Counted from the first letter of the stretch, positions 54,120 through 62,883 are shown. The stretch: 64,000 bases of DNA from Psychrobacter submarinus (GCF_904846685.1 NZ_CAJHBQ010000003.1:248001-312000), one strand, 5' to 3'. The notes: generated from the sequence alone by a model not told the origin. Translations and numbers: made by a program.

Positions 54120-54335
54120 TTAAGCGACATTCGAATAGTAATCAACGGCTACGCAGCGTTGGTGCTTAAAAACCAATAAGAGCTGCTGACTGGGAATAGC
54201 AAGCCAGTATGCAAAGGTAATACTGTCAATATTAGAGTTAGCCAATAATTGGCGACACTCCTGACGGCTATACCCTAAGTAAGTGCTTGTTAAATGAGTG
54301 GCTGTAGTATGAGTTGGAATGAGTTTTTGCATAGC
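54120..54335 (-). CDS. Small hypothetical protein beside the tnpB insertion
   Basis: A 71-residue open frame starting MQKLIPTHTTATHLTST, with GGTGAT at a plausible ribosome-site distance. The frame continues upstream to 54392 (start MTPYIHALEGCGF), right against the left flank of tnpB. It reads like a soluble protein (GYSRQECRQLLANSNID, LLLVFKHQRCVAVDYY), but I do not recognise it. It may be a native gene shortened by the insertion, or a chance frame. No function can be assigned. Confidence 0.35.
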   Translation of the reverse strand, partial: AMQKLIPTHTTATHLTSTYLGYSRQECRQLLANSNIDSITFAYWLAIPSQQLLLVFKHQRCVAVDYYSNVA

Positions 54336-54395
54336 ATTTATCACCAGCGCCGTAAAACCACATCCTTCTAGGGCATGGATGTAAGGCGTCAACCG

Positions 54396-55566
54396 TTGTC
54401 ACCTAAGATGACATCTACCTTGTCAACTCTGCTTATTGAGATCATAATCATTCTATGAAAACGCTCAAACTACGCACCAAAGACAAACATGCCAAGCAGC
54501 TCAATATCTTAGCTGGTGCGGTCAACTTTGTCTGGAATTACGTCAATGTGCTTAGTTTTAAACATTTACAGCGCACTGGCAAATTCTTTTCAGCCTATGA
54601 CTTGGCCACTTACACCAAAGGGGCTAGTGAATACCTAAATCTGCACAGTCAAACCTTGCAAGCGATCAGTGAGGTTCACGCTAAATCCCGTAAACAGTTT
54701 AAAAAAGCCAAACTCAACTGGCGTACTAATAATCCAAAAGCCAAGAGAAGAAGCTTGGGCTGGATTCCGTTTAGAAAGACTGCCATTAAGCACTTAGCAA
54801 CCCGTCAATCAGGCAAGAAAAGCCTTAAGTCCACTATCCAACTAAGCCTCGCTAAGGGTAAAAAACTCACAATAGATCTATGGGACAGCTATAATCTAGC
54901 CCTGTACAGCATCAATACTCTGGAGCTAGTGCAAGACAATCGCGGCCACTGGTATGCCTGTATCACCGTTAAAGACTTTCCTAAGGTTAAAGGTGGTGAT
55001 GGTAAGGTTGGTGTTGATTTAGGGTGTAAGGATGCTGCTACCAGCAGCCAAGGCGACAAGCTAACCATTAAGCAAACCCAGAAATGGGCTAAAAAACTTA
55101 CCATTGCTCAAAGAGCAAACCATAAAAAGCGCGTAAAAGCCATTCACGCCAAGATAAAAAACACTCGTCAAGACTTAATTCACAAGTTTACCACCAGTCT
55201 GATTAAGGACAACGCCTTGATAGTGGTCGGTAAACTTCAATCAAGCTCATTTACTTCAAGCAAACTAGCTAAGTCTGTCTATGACGCAGGATGGTTTGAG
55301 ATGAAGCGACAACTGGATTACAAATGCGCGAACGCAGGTTGCCACTATATCGAAGTCAATGAAGCGTACACCACCCAAACCTGATCAAATTGCGGCTCTC
55401 GCCAAGACAGTCCGAAAGGTAGAGAAGGTCTTGGTATAAGAGAGTGGATATGCGAGTGCGGTGTCACTCATGACCGCGATATTAACGCGGCCAAAAACAT
55501 TCTTGCGGTCGGGCTTGACCGTCTTGTAGAAGGAATCCCCTCCGTTTAGGGAGGGGAGGAAGTCAA
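54396..55566 (+). mobile_element. IS200/IS605-type element encoding TnpB only
   Basis: The unit has a subterminal hairpin at the left (TGTCA-cctaaga-TGACA, 54396-54412), tnpB, and at the right the strong hairpin CCCCTCC-gtttag-GGAGGGG (55537-55556) followed by AGGAAGTCAA. This right end is typical for IS605-family TnpB-only elements, where it also overlaps the guide (omega) RNA. No tnpA (Y1 transposase) is present, so it would need one in trans. The exact ends are uncertain by a few tens of bases. Confidence 0.75.
54455..55549 (+). pseudogene. tnpB: RNA-guided nuclease TnpB, interrupted by a stop codon
   Basis: The frame runs MKTLKLRTKDKHAKQLNILA to YTTQT and stops at TGA (55382-55384). It then continues in the same frame with [23 protein letters not shown] and ends at TAG 55547-55549. 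The TGA is exactly where TnpB proteins have the first cysteine of the zinc ribbon (TCSNCG). The first RuvC Asp (GVDLGCKDAAT) and the last (DRDINAAKN) are present. The middle RuvC glutamate, usually in a VEDL context, is replaced by VGKL. Glutamates in YIEVNEAYTT might substitute, as in rearranged TnpB groups. With the stop, the zinc ribbon and RuvC-III are lost. Confidence 0.88.
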
Positions 55567-55660
55567 ACCTTAAGTCTAGATAGCAAGTTTCGATAGAGCT
55601 ATCGTAGAATATTGAGGTATGAACCCTGTGCAGAGATGATGGATGTTTAATGAATTAATC

Positions 55661-57409
55661 TTAGTTAGCCAAAGGTAAGATAATACGCACCAACACACCT
55701 TGAGAGGGACTGCTAAGGGTTTTAGTTGCTGTATGGTTTATATAGTCATCTACGTTATCGATACTAACGCTGCCGCCATGATGCTCAATGACTTGCTTGA
55801 CTAAAGTTAAGCCAAGCCCGGTACCTTTTTTCAAATGATTACCGTTTGCTTGAGGCGATTGTTTTTGATGCGAGAGGCTAAAATAACGATCAAAAGCTTT
55901 GGCGATAGCGTAATCAGGGAGTGGCTGGCCATCATTTAAGATATCAATCGTGACGCTGTTTTGTGCCGTCGTCACCTCAATACTCACCTCATTGCTAGCG
56001 AAATAAATGGCATTATCAAGGACGTTTTGCAGCGCTTGCACTAACCAAAAGCGATCGGCTGCAATGGTGGTTTTGGCTAAAAGGGTAGATGGATAATCTT
56101 GCTCAGTGGCAAGATTATTTATTGGCTCATTATCAATAAAAAATCTAATAGAGGCTAGGCTACGTTGCTGAACCTTAACGCTACTGTCTTTTATTAGGCT
56201 AGTGAGGATAGGAGTTAGCGAGATAGCTTGACGGTTTAATCTAAAAGTGGGCTGCTCAACTTTCGCCAGCAGTAACAGCCGATCAATGAGCTGCTGCATT
56301 TTGATACTCTGCTCGCCAATCGCTTGGCTAAGCATCTGCCTATCGTCTAGATCTAGATTGTCATCTTCTAATAGCTCACCGCTTGCGCGAATAGCGGTCA
56401 GAGGACTCTTTAGCTCATGAGTCAGCGTGTGTACATAGTCGCTAACGTACGCTCTATTCTCTAACCGATGTTTCATCGACTCGATAGTGTCGGTCAAGCT
56501 GTTGAGCTCATGAGCTAAATAAAAGTATGGCTTTTTAGTGTCCTCGGCAAGCGCGCTAGTATAGCGAGTCACAAGACTGATACTTTGCTGCAGCCACCAA
56601 GCGACAAGTCCTGCCAAAATCAGTGAAACAATACTAATAAGTAGAGTCGTGATCAGCATACGCTGGCGCGTATTATCGAGATAGGGTAAGACGCTATCGA
56701 CCGGTTTACCGACACTGACCACGCCAATCAAGTGACCTAAATCATCCTTGATAGGCTGAGCGACATACATAATTGAGCTGCCGCGGGTGCTGTTAGTGTC
56801 AGGCGTACTGCGCGCGCCGTACTGGCCTCTAAGGGTCAGATACACATCGTTCCAGCGGCTATAGTCTGCGCCTTCAGCATTATCAGATGCGGGTAGGGAG
56901 TCGTACAGAACGATGCCTTGACTATTGGTAACGTAAAGCCGAAAGCTGCTCGCCGTTTTTTGCTTATATTCAGGCTCATTATCTAGGTTATAAGCGGTTT
57001 TAGCCGTTTTACTTTTAATACTGTGATCTTTAAAGCTAGCGGGCTGAGCGATAAAAGCGCTATCTAACTGTTGCTGATAGGCGGTGTTTGATATTTGCCC
57101 TGATTGTACAGGTTCTTGGAGATTGGCAGCTATCATCTTACTGGTATCGAGCAAAGTATCTTCAATGACTTGCTGCGCGGTAGGCTTGACGTGCTCAAAT
57201 AGCTGCGTAAATACCACAATGCCTGAGACTATCAGGATCAAAGCCACCGCCAACCAAATCCGAAAAAATATACTTAAATTTAGCGGCTGTTTAGGCTGAG
57301 CTTGCTGCTGAGACGTACCCATTGGATGCAGCTTAGTATACCAATTGTTTTGACTTACATCGCTATTGATCTGCGTATCAGCACTATTTTTGTGTTGGAA
57401 AGTAGACAT
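55661..57409 (-). CDS. creC: CreC-like sensor histidine kinase
   Basis: A membrane sensor kinase of 582 residues. Two transmembrane segments (about 46-66 and 255-280) frame a periplasmic sensor (about 70-255; LYVTNSQGIVLYDS, a CreC-like feature). A HAMP-like linker follows, then the dimerisation H-box THELKSPLTAIRASGELL with the phosphorylated His. The ATP lid has QNVLDNAIYFA and GTGLGLTLVKQVIEHHGG. The ATG (57409) overlaps the stop of the upstream regulator (TAATG), so the two are translationally coupled. The CreC assignment follows from the partner and the sensor segment. The ~45-residue cytoplasmic N-terminal extension is unusual. Confidence 0.78.
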   Translation of the reverse strand: MSTFQHKNSADTQINSDVSQNNWYTKLHPMGTSQQQAQPKQPLNLSIFFRIWLAVALILIVSGIVVFTQLFEHVKPTAQQVIEDTLLDTSKMIAANLQEPVQSGQISNTAYQQQLDSAFIAQPASFKDHSIKSKTAKTAYNLDNEPEYKQKTASSFRLYVTNSQGIVLYDSLPASDNAEGADYSRWNDVYLTLRGQYGARSTPDTNSTRGSSIMYVAQPIKDDLGHLIGVVSVGKPVDSVLPYLDNTRQRMLITTLLISIVSLILAGLVAWWLQQSISLVTRYTSALAEDTKKPYFYLAHELNSLTDTIESMKHRLENRAYVSDYVHTLTHELKSPLTAIRASGELLEDDNLDLDDRQMLSQAIGEQSIKMQQLIDRLLLLAKVEQPTFRLNRQAISLTPILTSLIKDSSVKVQQRSLASIRFFIDNEPINNLATEQDYPSTLLAKTTIAADRFWLVQALQNVLDNAIYFASNEVSIEVTTAQNSVTIDILNDGQPLPDYAIAKAFDRYFSLSHQKQSPQANGNHLKKGTGLGLTLVKQVIEHHGGSVSIDNVDDYINHTATKTLSSPSQGVLVRIILPLAN

Positions 57410-58179
57410 TAGGCAGGACACAGACCATAGCCCAGACCACGATGGGTATGGATGACGTCGATATCAGGATGAATGCTGGCCAGCTGCTTACGGATAGATT
57501 TGACATGGCTGTCTATCGTTCTTGCCAAGCGATGATCAGGATAATCGCTGATGGCATTTAACAGCTGTTCACGACTAAAGACTTGATTGGGCGCTTGCAA
57601 TAAAGCCAATAAGATTTTGCGCTCAGTATTGCTCAGCTCAAGCTTTTGTCCATCCCAAGTCAGCGAATAGTTCAACGGCTGATAGTGCCAGTCTCCTGAG
57701 CTATAAGTATAGCTGACCGGCGATTGTGAGACTAAACCGGCGTCATCTATAGTCTTATCAGACTCCTTATACTGACTAGATAACTGCTCACGTCGCCAAA
57801 CCGCTTTTAATCTTGCCACTAATTCTCGCGGGCTAAAAGGCTTAGCACAATAGTCATCACCGCCCATCTCAAGCCCTAAGATACGGTCAACCTCATCGCT
57901 ACGCGCGGTCAAAAATATAATCGGAATATCCTTTAAACTACCCAATTCAGAGTCATGACGAATCTGTTGGCATAAGCTTAGGCCATCACCGTCTGGTAGC
58001 CCCACATCCAAAATAATCGCTGATAACGTTTGTGCCTCTGCGTCATGCAAACGACGCAGCTCTGGCAATACACTACTAGCATTGTCAAGCCAAGTGATTT
58101 GCCAGCCTTCACGCTTACAAGTCACTTTGAGTGACATAGCGATAGCCGGATCGTCTTCTACTAAGAGGATATGAGTCAT
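57409..58179 (-). CDS. creB: CreB-like response regulator
   Basis: An OmpR-family DNA-binding response regulator of 256 residues. The receiver has the acidic pair EDD (8-10), the phosphorylated Asp58 (ILDVGLPDGDG), Thr in FLTARSDEVDR and Lys in CAKPFSPREL. The winged-helix output domain ends VIHTHRGLGYGLC. The segments FLTARSDEVDRILGLE and DYCAKPFSPREL are close to E. coli CreB. In E. coli, CreBC responds to growth in minimal media and controls creD and several metabolic genes. No creD is visible here downstream of creC, where tnpB sits instead. Confidence 0.82.
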   Translation of the reverse strand: MTHILLVEDDPAIAMSLKVTCKREGWQITWLDNASSVLPELRRLHDAEAQTLSAIILDVGLPDGDGLSLCQQIRHDSELGSLKDIPIIFLTARSDEVDRILGLEMGGDDYCAKPFSPRELVARLKAVWRREQLSSQYKESDKTIDDAGLVSQSPVSYTYSSGDWHYQPLNYSLTWDGQKLELSNTERKILLALLQAPNQVFSREQLLNAISDYPDHRLARTIDSHVKSIRKQLASIHPDIDVIHTHRGLGYGLCPA

Positions 58180-58458
58180 AGCGTTTTATCTTAATTGTTT
58201 TTGGGTGTCTAAAAGACAGCTACCGTATTTGTGAGCTTTGCCATTGAAAAGTCGCAGGCTAGCATCATAAATACAGAGAATTGTTAGCAGCATAAGTTTT
58301 ATAATAAAGCTATCCTAGCATAGATAGCTGAGAAGACTATGTGATAGGCAAGCAAAGCGTATGAAAAACTTATGGATAATCACTCCGCTAAGAATCACAA
58401 GACTTGAAGATGCTTTGTAGGTAATAATAATTTGTCTGAACTGAAATAAGGAAATCGT

Positions 58459-59130
58459 ATGAGTAATTATTTGGATGTGGTCACCGTAGAGCATAATCCC
58501 TCTCAAAAAAAGATAGATCGCGCGGTGATTTGGCTACACGGCTTAGGTGCTAGCGGACATGATTTTGAGCCAGTCGTGCCGCAGTTGGGTCTCGATAATG
58601 ATATGGCGGTAAGATTTATCTTTCCGCATGCGCCGCAGATACCCGTAACTATTAATGGCGGTATGGTGATGCCGGCTTGGTACGATATTTTAGAGATGAG
58701 TCTTGATCGCAAAATCGACGTAGCACAAATCGAGAAATCTTCGCAGCAAATTCGCGATTTAATTCAGCGCGAGATTGAACGCGGGGTCAAACCTGAGCAT
58801 ATTGTCATCGCTGGGTTCTCGCAGGGCGGGGCAGTGGCCTACCATGTGGCGCTAAGCTATCCACAGCGCTTAGCTGGTCTTATGACCTTGTCTACTTATT
58901 TGGCAACCAATGATAGCCTAAGCTATAGTGATCTTAATAAAGACTTACCGATTCTCATTGAACACGGCGTGCAAGATCCGGTAGTGCCAGTAGTATTAGG
59001 CCAGCAAGCCCAGCAGCTATTGACAGATAAAGGCTATGACGTTGAATTCAACACTTATCCCATGGCGCATCAAGTCTGTATGCCGCAAATCCAGAATATC
59101 GGTAAATGGTTAAATAAGGTTTTAGCTTAA
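58459..59130 (+). CDS. Alpha/beta-hydrolase carboxylesterase
   Basis: A cytoplasmic 223-residue serine esterase of the phospholipase/carboxylesterase family (EstB-like, related to YpfH and acyl-protein thioesterases). The nucleophile elbow is GFSQGG (about 118-123, Ser120), the oxyanion segment LHGLGASGHDFEP is near the start, and the acid and base are likely Asp in HGVQDPVVP and His in PMAHQVC. AAGGAAA precedes the ATG. The natural substrate is unknown. It stands alone between creBC (divergent) and ssrA. Confidence 0.85.
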   Translation: MSNYLDVVTVEHNPSQKKIDRAVIWLHGLGASGHDFEPVVPQLGLDNDMAVRFIFPHAPQIPVTINGGMVMPAWYDILEMSLDRKIDVAQIEKSSQQIRDLIQREIERGVKPEHIVIAGFSQGGAVAYHVALSYPQRLAGLMTLSTYLATNDSLSYSDLNKDLPILIEHGVQDPVVPVVLGQQAQQLLTDKGYDVEFNTYPMAHQVCMPQIQNIGKWLNKVLA

Positions 59131-59284
59131 CTTTTTCTTATAAATATTGCTTTATAAATAGTCTCTTAGCTATTGAAATCAGGTAAGTTGACCCTATATA
59201 GTAAGTAGAGTAATTAAGACAGATGAATAAGCTTTAAACGTAATAGCCAACCTGTAAATTAATGTAATAACTAACGGTTATAGG

Positions 59285-59313
59285 TTGAGTCAAAGCTGAA
59301 GTTAGTCTAAAAT
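59285..59313 (+). promoter_or_regulatory. ssrA promoter
   Basis: TTGAGT (59285-59290) and TAAAAT (59308-59313) are separated by 17 bp, about 14 bp before the tmRNA 5' end. Confidence 0.65.
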
Positions 59314-59326
59314 ACTCAGTCTTATT

Positions 59327-59685
59327 GGGGATGTTCTGGCTTCGACGCTGGTGATGAAACTCAATGATGCATGTCGAGAGTGTATGTCCTCTCGTAAATC
59401 AAACATATATTGTTATAGTCGCAAACGACGAAACTTACGCTCTAGCAGCTTAAACCCTGCTTACTGCGCTGCCGATTACCTATAGTTGGTTAGCCCAGTT
59501 GAAGCGTCCGTATATAGGTTCGCCACAAGGGATTGTCTCAATCGCTTGGGTTCAAAAGTAGAGACTCGTCCAATCCATCCTGACTGTCGGATCGGTGCGG
59601 ACTAAAACTAAAGACAGAAACTAAACATGTAGAGTCATGAGCGTAATGCTGGCGGACGCGGGTTCAACTCCCGCCATCTCCACCA
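59327..59685 (+). ncRNA. ssrA: Transfer-messenger RNA (tmRNA)
   Basis: It rescues stalled ribosomes and tags the nascent peptide for proteolysis. The 5' end GGGGATGTTCTGGCTTCGAC and the 3' end GGGTTCAACTCCCGCC...CATCTCCACCA form the tRNA-like domain; GGGGATG pairs with CATCTCC, and CCA is encoded at 59683-59685. The tag frame at 59421-59453 (GCA AAC GAC GAA ACT TAC GCT CTA GCA GCT TAA) gives ANDETYALAA, the form known from Acinetobacter and relatives. Its length of 359 nt is normal. Phage or island integration at the tmRNA 3' end is common elsewhere, but no duplicated att core is seen here. Confidence 0.98.
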
Positions 59686-59691
59686 AATACT

Positions 59692-59729
59692 AAAAATCCG
59701 GTCACTTCATCAAGTGACCGGATTTTTTT
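59692..59729 (+). terminator. ssrA terminator
   Basis: AAAAATCCGGTCACTT-catc-AAGTGACCGGATTTTTTT, a long stem with a tetraloop, 7 bp after the CCA end. Confidence 0.95.
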
Positions 59730-59945
59730 ATGGTACAAGCTTTATTCTTTCAAGCTTTATTCTTCATAGTATTTATGTGTGATGTACATGTTATTTACTA
59801 CAAATACAAGGTATCAATACTAGGACGCTAGTATCAAGTACTACAGCTACTATGTTTTAAAGCGACTAAGTAGTTTTAAAACGATTAAATATCAAAGCGG
59901 GTTTAGGCAAAACTAAGAATTATCTATCTACTATAGAAGTCTCTT

Positions 59946-60185
59946 CTAAGCGTAAATTTGGTTATTTAATTTATCAAAATAAGCATCTCTGACTTTGGTT
60001 GTCATCGTATCAAAATGAATAGAGATACCAGAGCTGTCTCTTTTAGCGTACCAGTATTCATCGTTACAGCCAGTTGGCAACTCAAAAAACTTGTCGTTAA
60101 TAAAGTCGCCTACAGTATAGACGTGTCCTTCTGCATAAAAAGCATTGCCACTCGTACATACTAATTTATCACCAGTCTTAATCAT
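59946..60185 (-). CDS. Small hypothetical protein between ssrA and rplI
   Basis: A 79-residue, mainly polar protein beginning MIKTGDKLVCTSGNAFYAEG and continuing HVYTVGDFINDKFFELP. I chose the ATG at 60185 because AGGAG lies 8 nt upstream; the longer frame to 60236 adds a hydrophobic leader with no ribosome site. The pattern (KTGDKLVCTSGN..F..GHVYTVGDF) looks like a small SH3-like beta-barrel protein of the kind often encoded in phages. Its place next to tmRNA makes a prophage relic possible. I do not recognise a named family, and no other phage gene is near. Confidence 0.55.
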   Translation of the reverse strand: MIKTGDKLVCTSGNAFYAEGHVYTVGDFINDKFFELPTGCNDEYWYAKRDSSGISIHFDTMTTKVRDAYFDKLNNQIYA

Positions 60186-60358
60186 GTTTGTTCTCCTACC
60201 AATTAAAACGAAGCACGCTATGATAGTAAAATTCATGATAAAAGAACATGGAGAAGGTGCTGAGCGGTTGAATGAGTATGCTGAACGGTAGTGTATGAAA
60301 CTAAGGGTATGATATTTATAGTGTTTTGTTGAAGTCTAGTCAAATTCTATAGCCATAT

Positions 60359-60398
60359 AAAAGAAGCCAGCGACTTTATGTCACTGGCTTCTTTTTAA
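60359..60398 (-). terminator. Terminator after rplI
   Basis: AAAAGAAGCCAG and CTGGCTTCTTTTT form a long stem (with cGAC-tttat-GTCa inside), and a T tract follows on the minus strand. Confidence 0.92.
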
Positions 60399-60420
60399 CT
60401 TCGATTAGAGAATATAAATC

Positions 60421-60936
60421 TTACTCTTCAGAAGTCTCTTCGTTTTGATCAACGGCTTCTTCTTCAACGTCTTGGTCTTCGTCATCATTGTCTTCAGACA
60501 AGATAGTTACCAAGATGCTAGCAGTAACGTCGTGATGTAGCTGAATATCAACGTTGTATTCGCCAATCTGACGTAGTGTACCTTCCGGCAGCTTAATCTC
60601 AGAACGGTCTACTTCTAGACCTGAGTTAGTTAGAGCTTCAGCGATATCACGAGTACCGATAGAACCGAATAGCTTGCCTTCGTCACCAGATTTCGCACGC
60701 ATGATAACATTAACGTCAGTTAACGCATCAGCACGAGTCTGTGCAGTAGCGACCTCGCGGGCTTCTTCAGCTTCAAGCTCAGCACGGCGAGCTTCGAACT
60801 TTTCGATATTCGCTTTAGTAGCAGGAAGCGCTTTGCCCTGAGGGATAAGATAGTTACGTCCGTAACCTGGTTTTACATCGACAGTTTCACCGAGTTTACC
60901 AAGGTTGACGATACGCTGTAACAAAATAATTTGCAT
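60421..60936 (-). CDS. rplI: 50S ribosomal protein L9 with acidic tail
   Basis: L9 binds 23S rRNA with its N-terminal domain and helps keep the reading frame. The start [20 protein letters not shown] and the rRNA-binding [16 protein letters not shown] are typical; the connecting helix (about 40-74) and the C-terminal domain ([14 protein letters not shown]) follow. It has 171 residues against 149 in E. coli. The extra length is an acidic C-terminal tail ([20 protein letters not shown]). It is the last gene of the rpsF-rpsR-rplI operon. Confidence 0.97.
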   Translation of the reverse strand: MQIILLQRIVNLGKLGETVDVKPGYGRNYLIPQGKALPATKANIEKFEARRAELEAEEAREVATAQTRADALTDVNVIMRAKSGDEGKLFGSIGTRDIAEALTNSGLEVDRSEIKLPEGTLRQIGEYNVDIQLHHDVTASILVTILSEDNDDEDQDVEEEAVDQNEETSEE

Positions 60937-60956
60937 GAGTCACTCCTAGTTAACGG

Positions 60957-61187
60957 TTAACCCTGATGGTTGTCAGTGTACGGAAGTAGCGACAAGTAAC
61001 GAGCTTGCTTGATAGCAGTGGCTAGTTGGCGCTGATATTTAGTAGAGGTACCAGTAATACGACTTGGTACAATTTTACCATTATCACTGATGTACTGTTT
61101 TAGCAGTTCAACATCTTTATAATCGATGTGAGTGATGCCTTCAGCAGTGAAACGGCAGAATTTGCGACGGCGATAGAAACGTGCCAT
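60957..61187 (-). CDS. rpsR: 30S ribosomal protein S18
   Basis: A small basic protein that binds 16S rRNA with S6. The 76-residue sequence begins [13 protein letters not shown] and includes [20 protein letters not shown] and the helical [19 protein letters not shown]. Size and sequence match the family fully. It lies 20 bp upstream of rplI and 16 bp downstream of rpsF, so all three are one transcript. AGGAG precedes the start. Confidence 0.98.
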   Translation of the reverse strand: MARFYRRRKFCRFTAEGITHIDYKDVELLKQYISDNGKIVPSRITGTSTKYQRQLATAIKQARYLSLLPYTDNHQG

Positions 61188-61203
61188 AAGTATTCTCCTT
61201 TAA

Positions 61204-61590
61204 TTAGTCTTCACTGTTGTTGTCATTGTTGTCTGAACGACGTGGCGTAGCTTTACGTGCGCGTTTTTCATCGGCGTTTTTAGCTAGCTGTGACTCTTCA
61301 GTGATTGCTTCATCACGGCGCATGACTAAGCTACGGATGATGGCATCGTTATAACGGAATAACTCTTCTAACTCTTCTAGAGTCTCACCGTCAGTTTCGA
61401 TGTTGAATAACACATAATGAGCTTTATGAATCTTGTTGATTGGATAAGCCAGTTGACGACGGCCCCAATCTTCTAGACGATGGATGATACCATTGTTGTC
61501 TTGAACCAACTTGATATAGCGTTCAACCATGCCGACAACTTGGTCGCTTTGGTCTGGGTGTACAATTAACACCACTTCGTAATGTCGCAT
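61204..61590 (-). CDS. rpsF: 30S ribosomal protein S6
   Basis: It binds S18 and 16S rRNA on the platform of the 30S subunit. The sequence starts [18 protein letters not shown] and carries [20 protein letters not shown], both typical. The protein has 128 residues; the C-terminal tail ([17 protein letters not shown]) is Asp/Asn-rich, where E. coli S6 receives added glutamates, though here the tail ends in NSED. It is the first gene of the rpsF-rpsR-rplI operon. In several bacteria S6:S18 binds a leader RNA for feedback; such a leader is not evident here. Confidence 0.97.
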   Translation of the reverse strand: MRHYEVVLIVHPDQSDQVVGMVERYIKLVQDNNGIIHRLEDWGRRQLAYPINKIHKAHYVLFNIETDGETLEELEELFRYNDAIIRSLVMRRDEAITEESQLAKNADEKRARKATPRRSDNNDNNSED

Positions 61591-61709
61591 TTGGACTCCT
61601 TACGGATTAGTAGCTACCGGCCCTATGCAGGTAGCAAGGAGATTTATAAGGTAAACTTAGTCTCAGCTATTATTACACAGAGTGATAAGCTTAGGATATA
61701 AAGCGCAGT

Positions 61710-61738
61710 ATTATAACAGTACTCAAGCGTTAACACAA
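61710..61738 (-). promoter_or_regulatory. rpsF operon promoter
   Basis: On the minus strand, TTGTGT (61738-61733) and TATAAT (61715-61710) are spaced by 17 bp. The leader would be about 115 nt. Confidence 0.7.
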
Positions 61739-61803
61739 AGGTTAATGCGGATAAAAGGAGTTAATTGTAGCGCTTATTATTTACAAACGATAAGGCTAGC
61801 CAT

Positions 61804-61833
61804 AAAAAAAGTAGCGACTAAGCGCTACTTTTT
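61804..61833 (-). terminator. Terminator of the GYF/RDD gene
   Basis: AAAAAAAGTAGCGaCTAaGCGCTACTTTTT is an almost perfect stem with T tract, 37 bp after the stop codon on the minus strand. Confidence 0.88.
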
Positions 61834-61869
61834 GAAATATTTTAATTAGGAGACGTGAGTTTACTATAG

Positions 61870-62883
61870 TTATTTCACTTTAGGCTGTTTAACCAGCTGT
61901 TTGCTATCTGCTTTAACCACTAAAGTTTTAGCGAGTTTGTCATGCCAACCGATATTCTCGGGACTTTTTGAGGCCATATAATAATGAACGGCAATCACTA
62001 TAAAACCTAAAAAACTCGTAAATGAAAACAGTAGATTATAGACAATAAGTAGCAGCAACGTGCGCATAACAATAAGTTTAAAAAAGGACGGGATTCTATG
62101 CGTGGTTTGATCCACCACGCGAATACCCGTAATCAGTTTACCCAAAGACTGGCCACGCAGAATAATAAATAAGAGCTGCAGGGCAAATAAGCCAAATACC
62201 ATGACTTGTGACATCATCAAAGTACCACTAGGGATACTCTCTATTAAAGTCATCGAGTACTGATAAGCGGCGTCCATATTTTGAATATCTTGAAATTTAG
62301 TATAATCGATATCCATTTTGGTCAGGGCCAATACTAACGGAAAAATGGCTAATATATAGAGCAAACCATTGACCGCAGTGGCTAGTATCCGCGACATGAC
62401 AGGCGCTAAGATTACATCTCCGATAACGACATCTTTGGCGCTTGCTACTCTAGCGCTGCCAGACTTATTAAGCGAGATATTATTGCTTGGTGAATGGTCG
62501 CGATTAGTGGTCATATCTACTTTAGACTTTTTACCATCTGTCGCTGAGCGCTCAGGCTTACCATAGAGTCTATCCAAAGAGAGCTTTTTACCGTTCAAAC
62601 CGTCTTGATTGGCGCTAGTATTAGTGTCATCAGAGTCTTCTGGAAAGATAGTGACGTTACTGATAATAGAGTCATCATCACTACCATTAACGGTTGTATT
62701 ATTCATGGTCGGGCGATAGTAAGGTTGATTGGCTGTCAAGTCACCGAGCCGTTGCCAGTTCGCTAAGCCTTCGTGCCACATCAAATCATCAAGCACCACC
62801 TCACCTGAGGTAAGCATGATATTGAGCTGATCTAGAGTATAAGGGCCTGCTTGGACATTATTTCGAGCAAGAAAAATTTGCAT
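61870..62883 (-). CDS. GYF_2 and RDD domain membrane protein
   Basis: A 337-residue protein with an N-terminal GYF_2 domain (1-55: QIFLARNNVQAGPYTLDQLN, MWHEGLANWQRLGDL), a polar linker (60-160) and a C-terminal RDD-type membrane domain with four helices (about 165-310). RDD signatures include APVMSRILATAVNGLLYIL, RGQSLGKLITGIRVVD and the arginine-aspartate set that names the family. RDD proteins have been linked to ion transport in a few cases, but no function is known for this architecture. It is between ppsA and the rpsF operon, all on the same strand. Confidence 0.82.
   Translation of the reverse strand: MQIFLARNNVQAGPYTLDQLNIMLTSGEVVLDDLMWHEGLANWQRLGDLTANQPYYRPTMNNTTVNGSDDDSIISNVTIFPEDSDDTNTSANQDGLNGKKLSLDRLYGKPERSATDGKKSKVDMTTNRDHSPSNNISLNKSGSARVASAKDVVIGDVILAPVMSRILATAVNGLLYILAIFPLVLALTKMDIDYTKFQDIQNMDAAYQYSMTLIESIPSGTLMMSQVMVFGLFALQLLFIILRGQSLGKLITGIRVVDQTTHRIPSFFKLIVMRTLLLLIVYNLLFSFTSFLGFIVIAVHYYMASKSPENIGWHDKLAKTLVVKADSKQLVKQPKVK

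Noticed and set aside
54120-54392. Minus-strand frame beside tnpB as the Y1 transposase tnpA
   Set aside because: It has no HUH motif or tyrosine signature and is not similar to IS200-type TnpA.
55382-55384. TGA at a cysteine position of tnpB read as selenocysteine
   Set aside because: UGA in place of Cys is the classic selenocysteine look. But the cysteine is a structural zinc ligand, no bacterial SECIS hairpin is evident directly downstream, and tnpB genes are often mutated. A simple nonsense change is far more likely.
59946-60185. Genomic island at the tmRNA 3' end
   Set aside because: Only one small unassigned gene separates ssrA from the core rplI operon, with no integrase and no visible duplicated att core.
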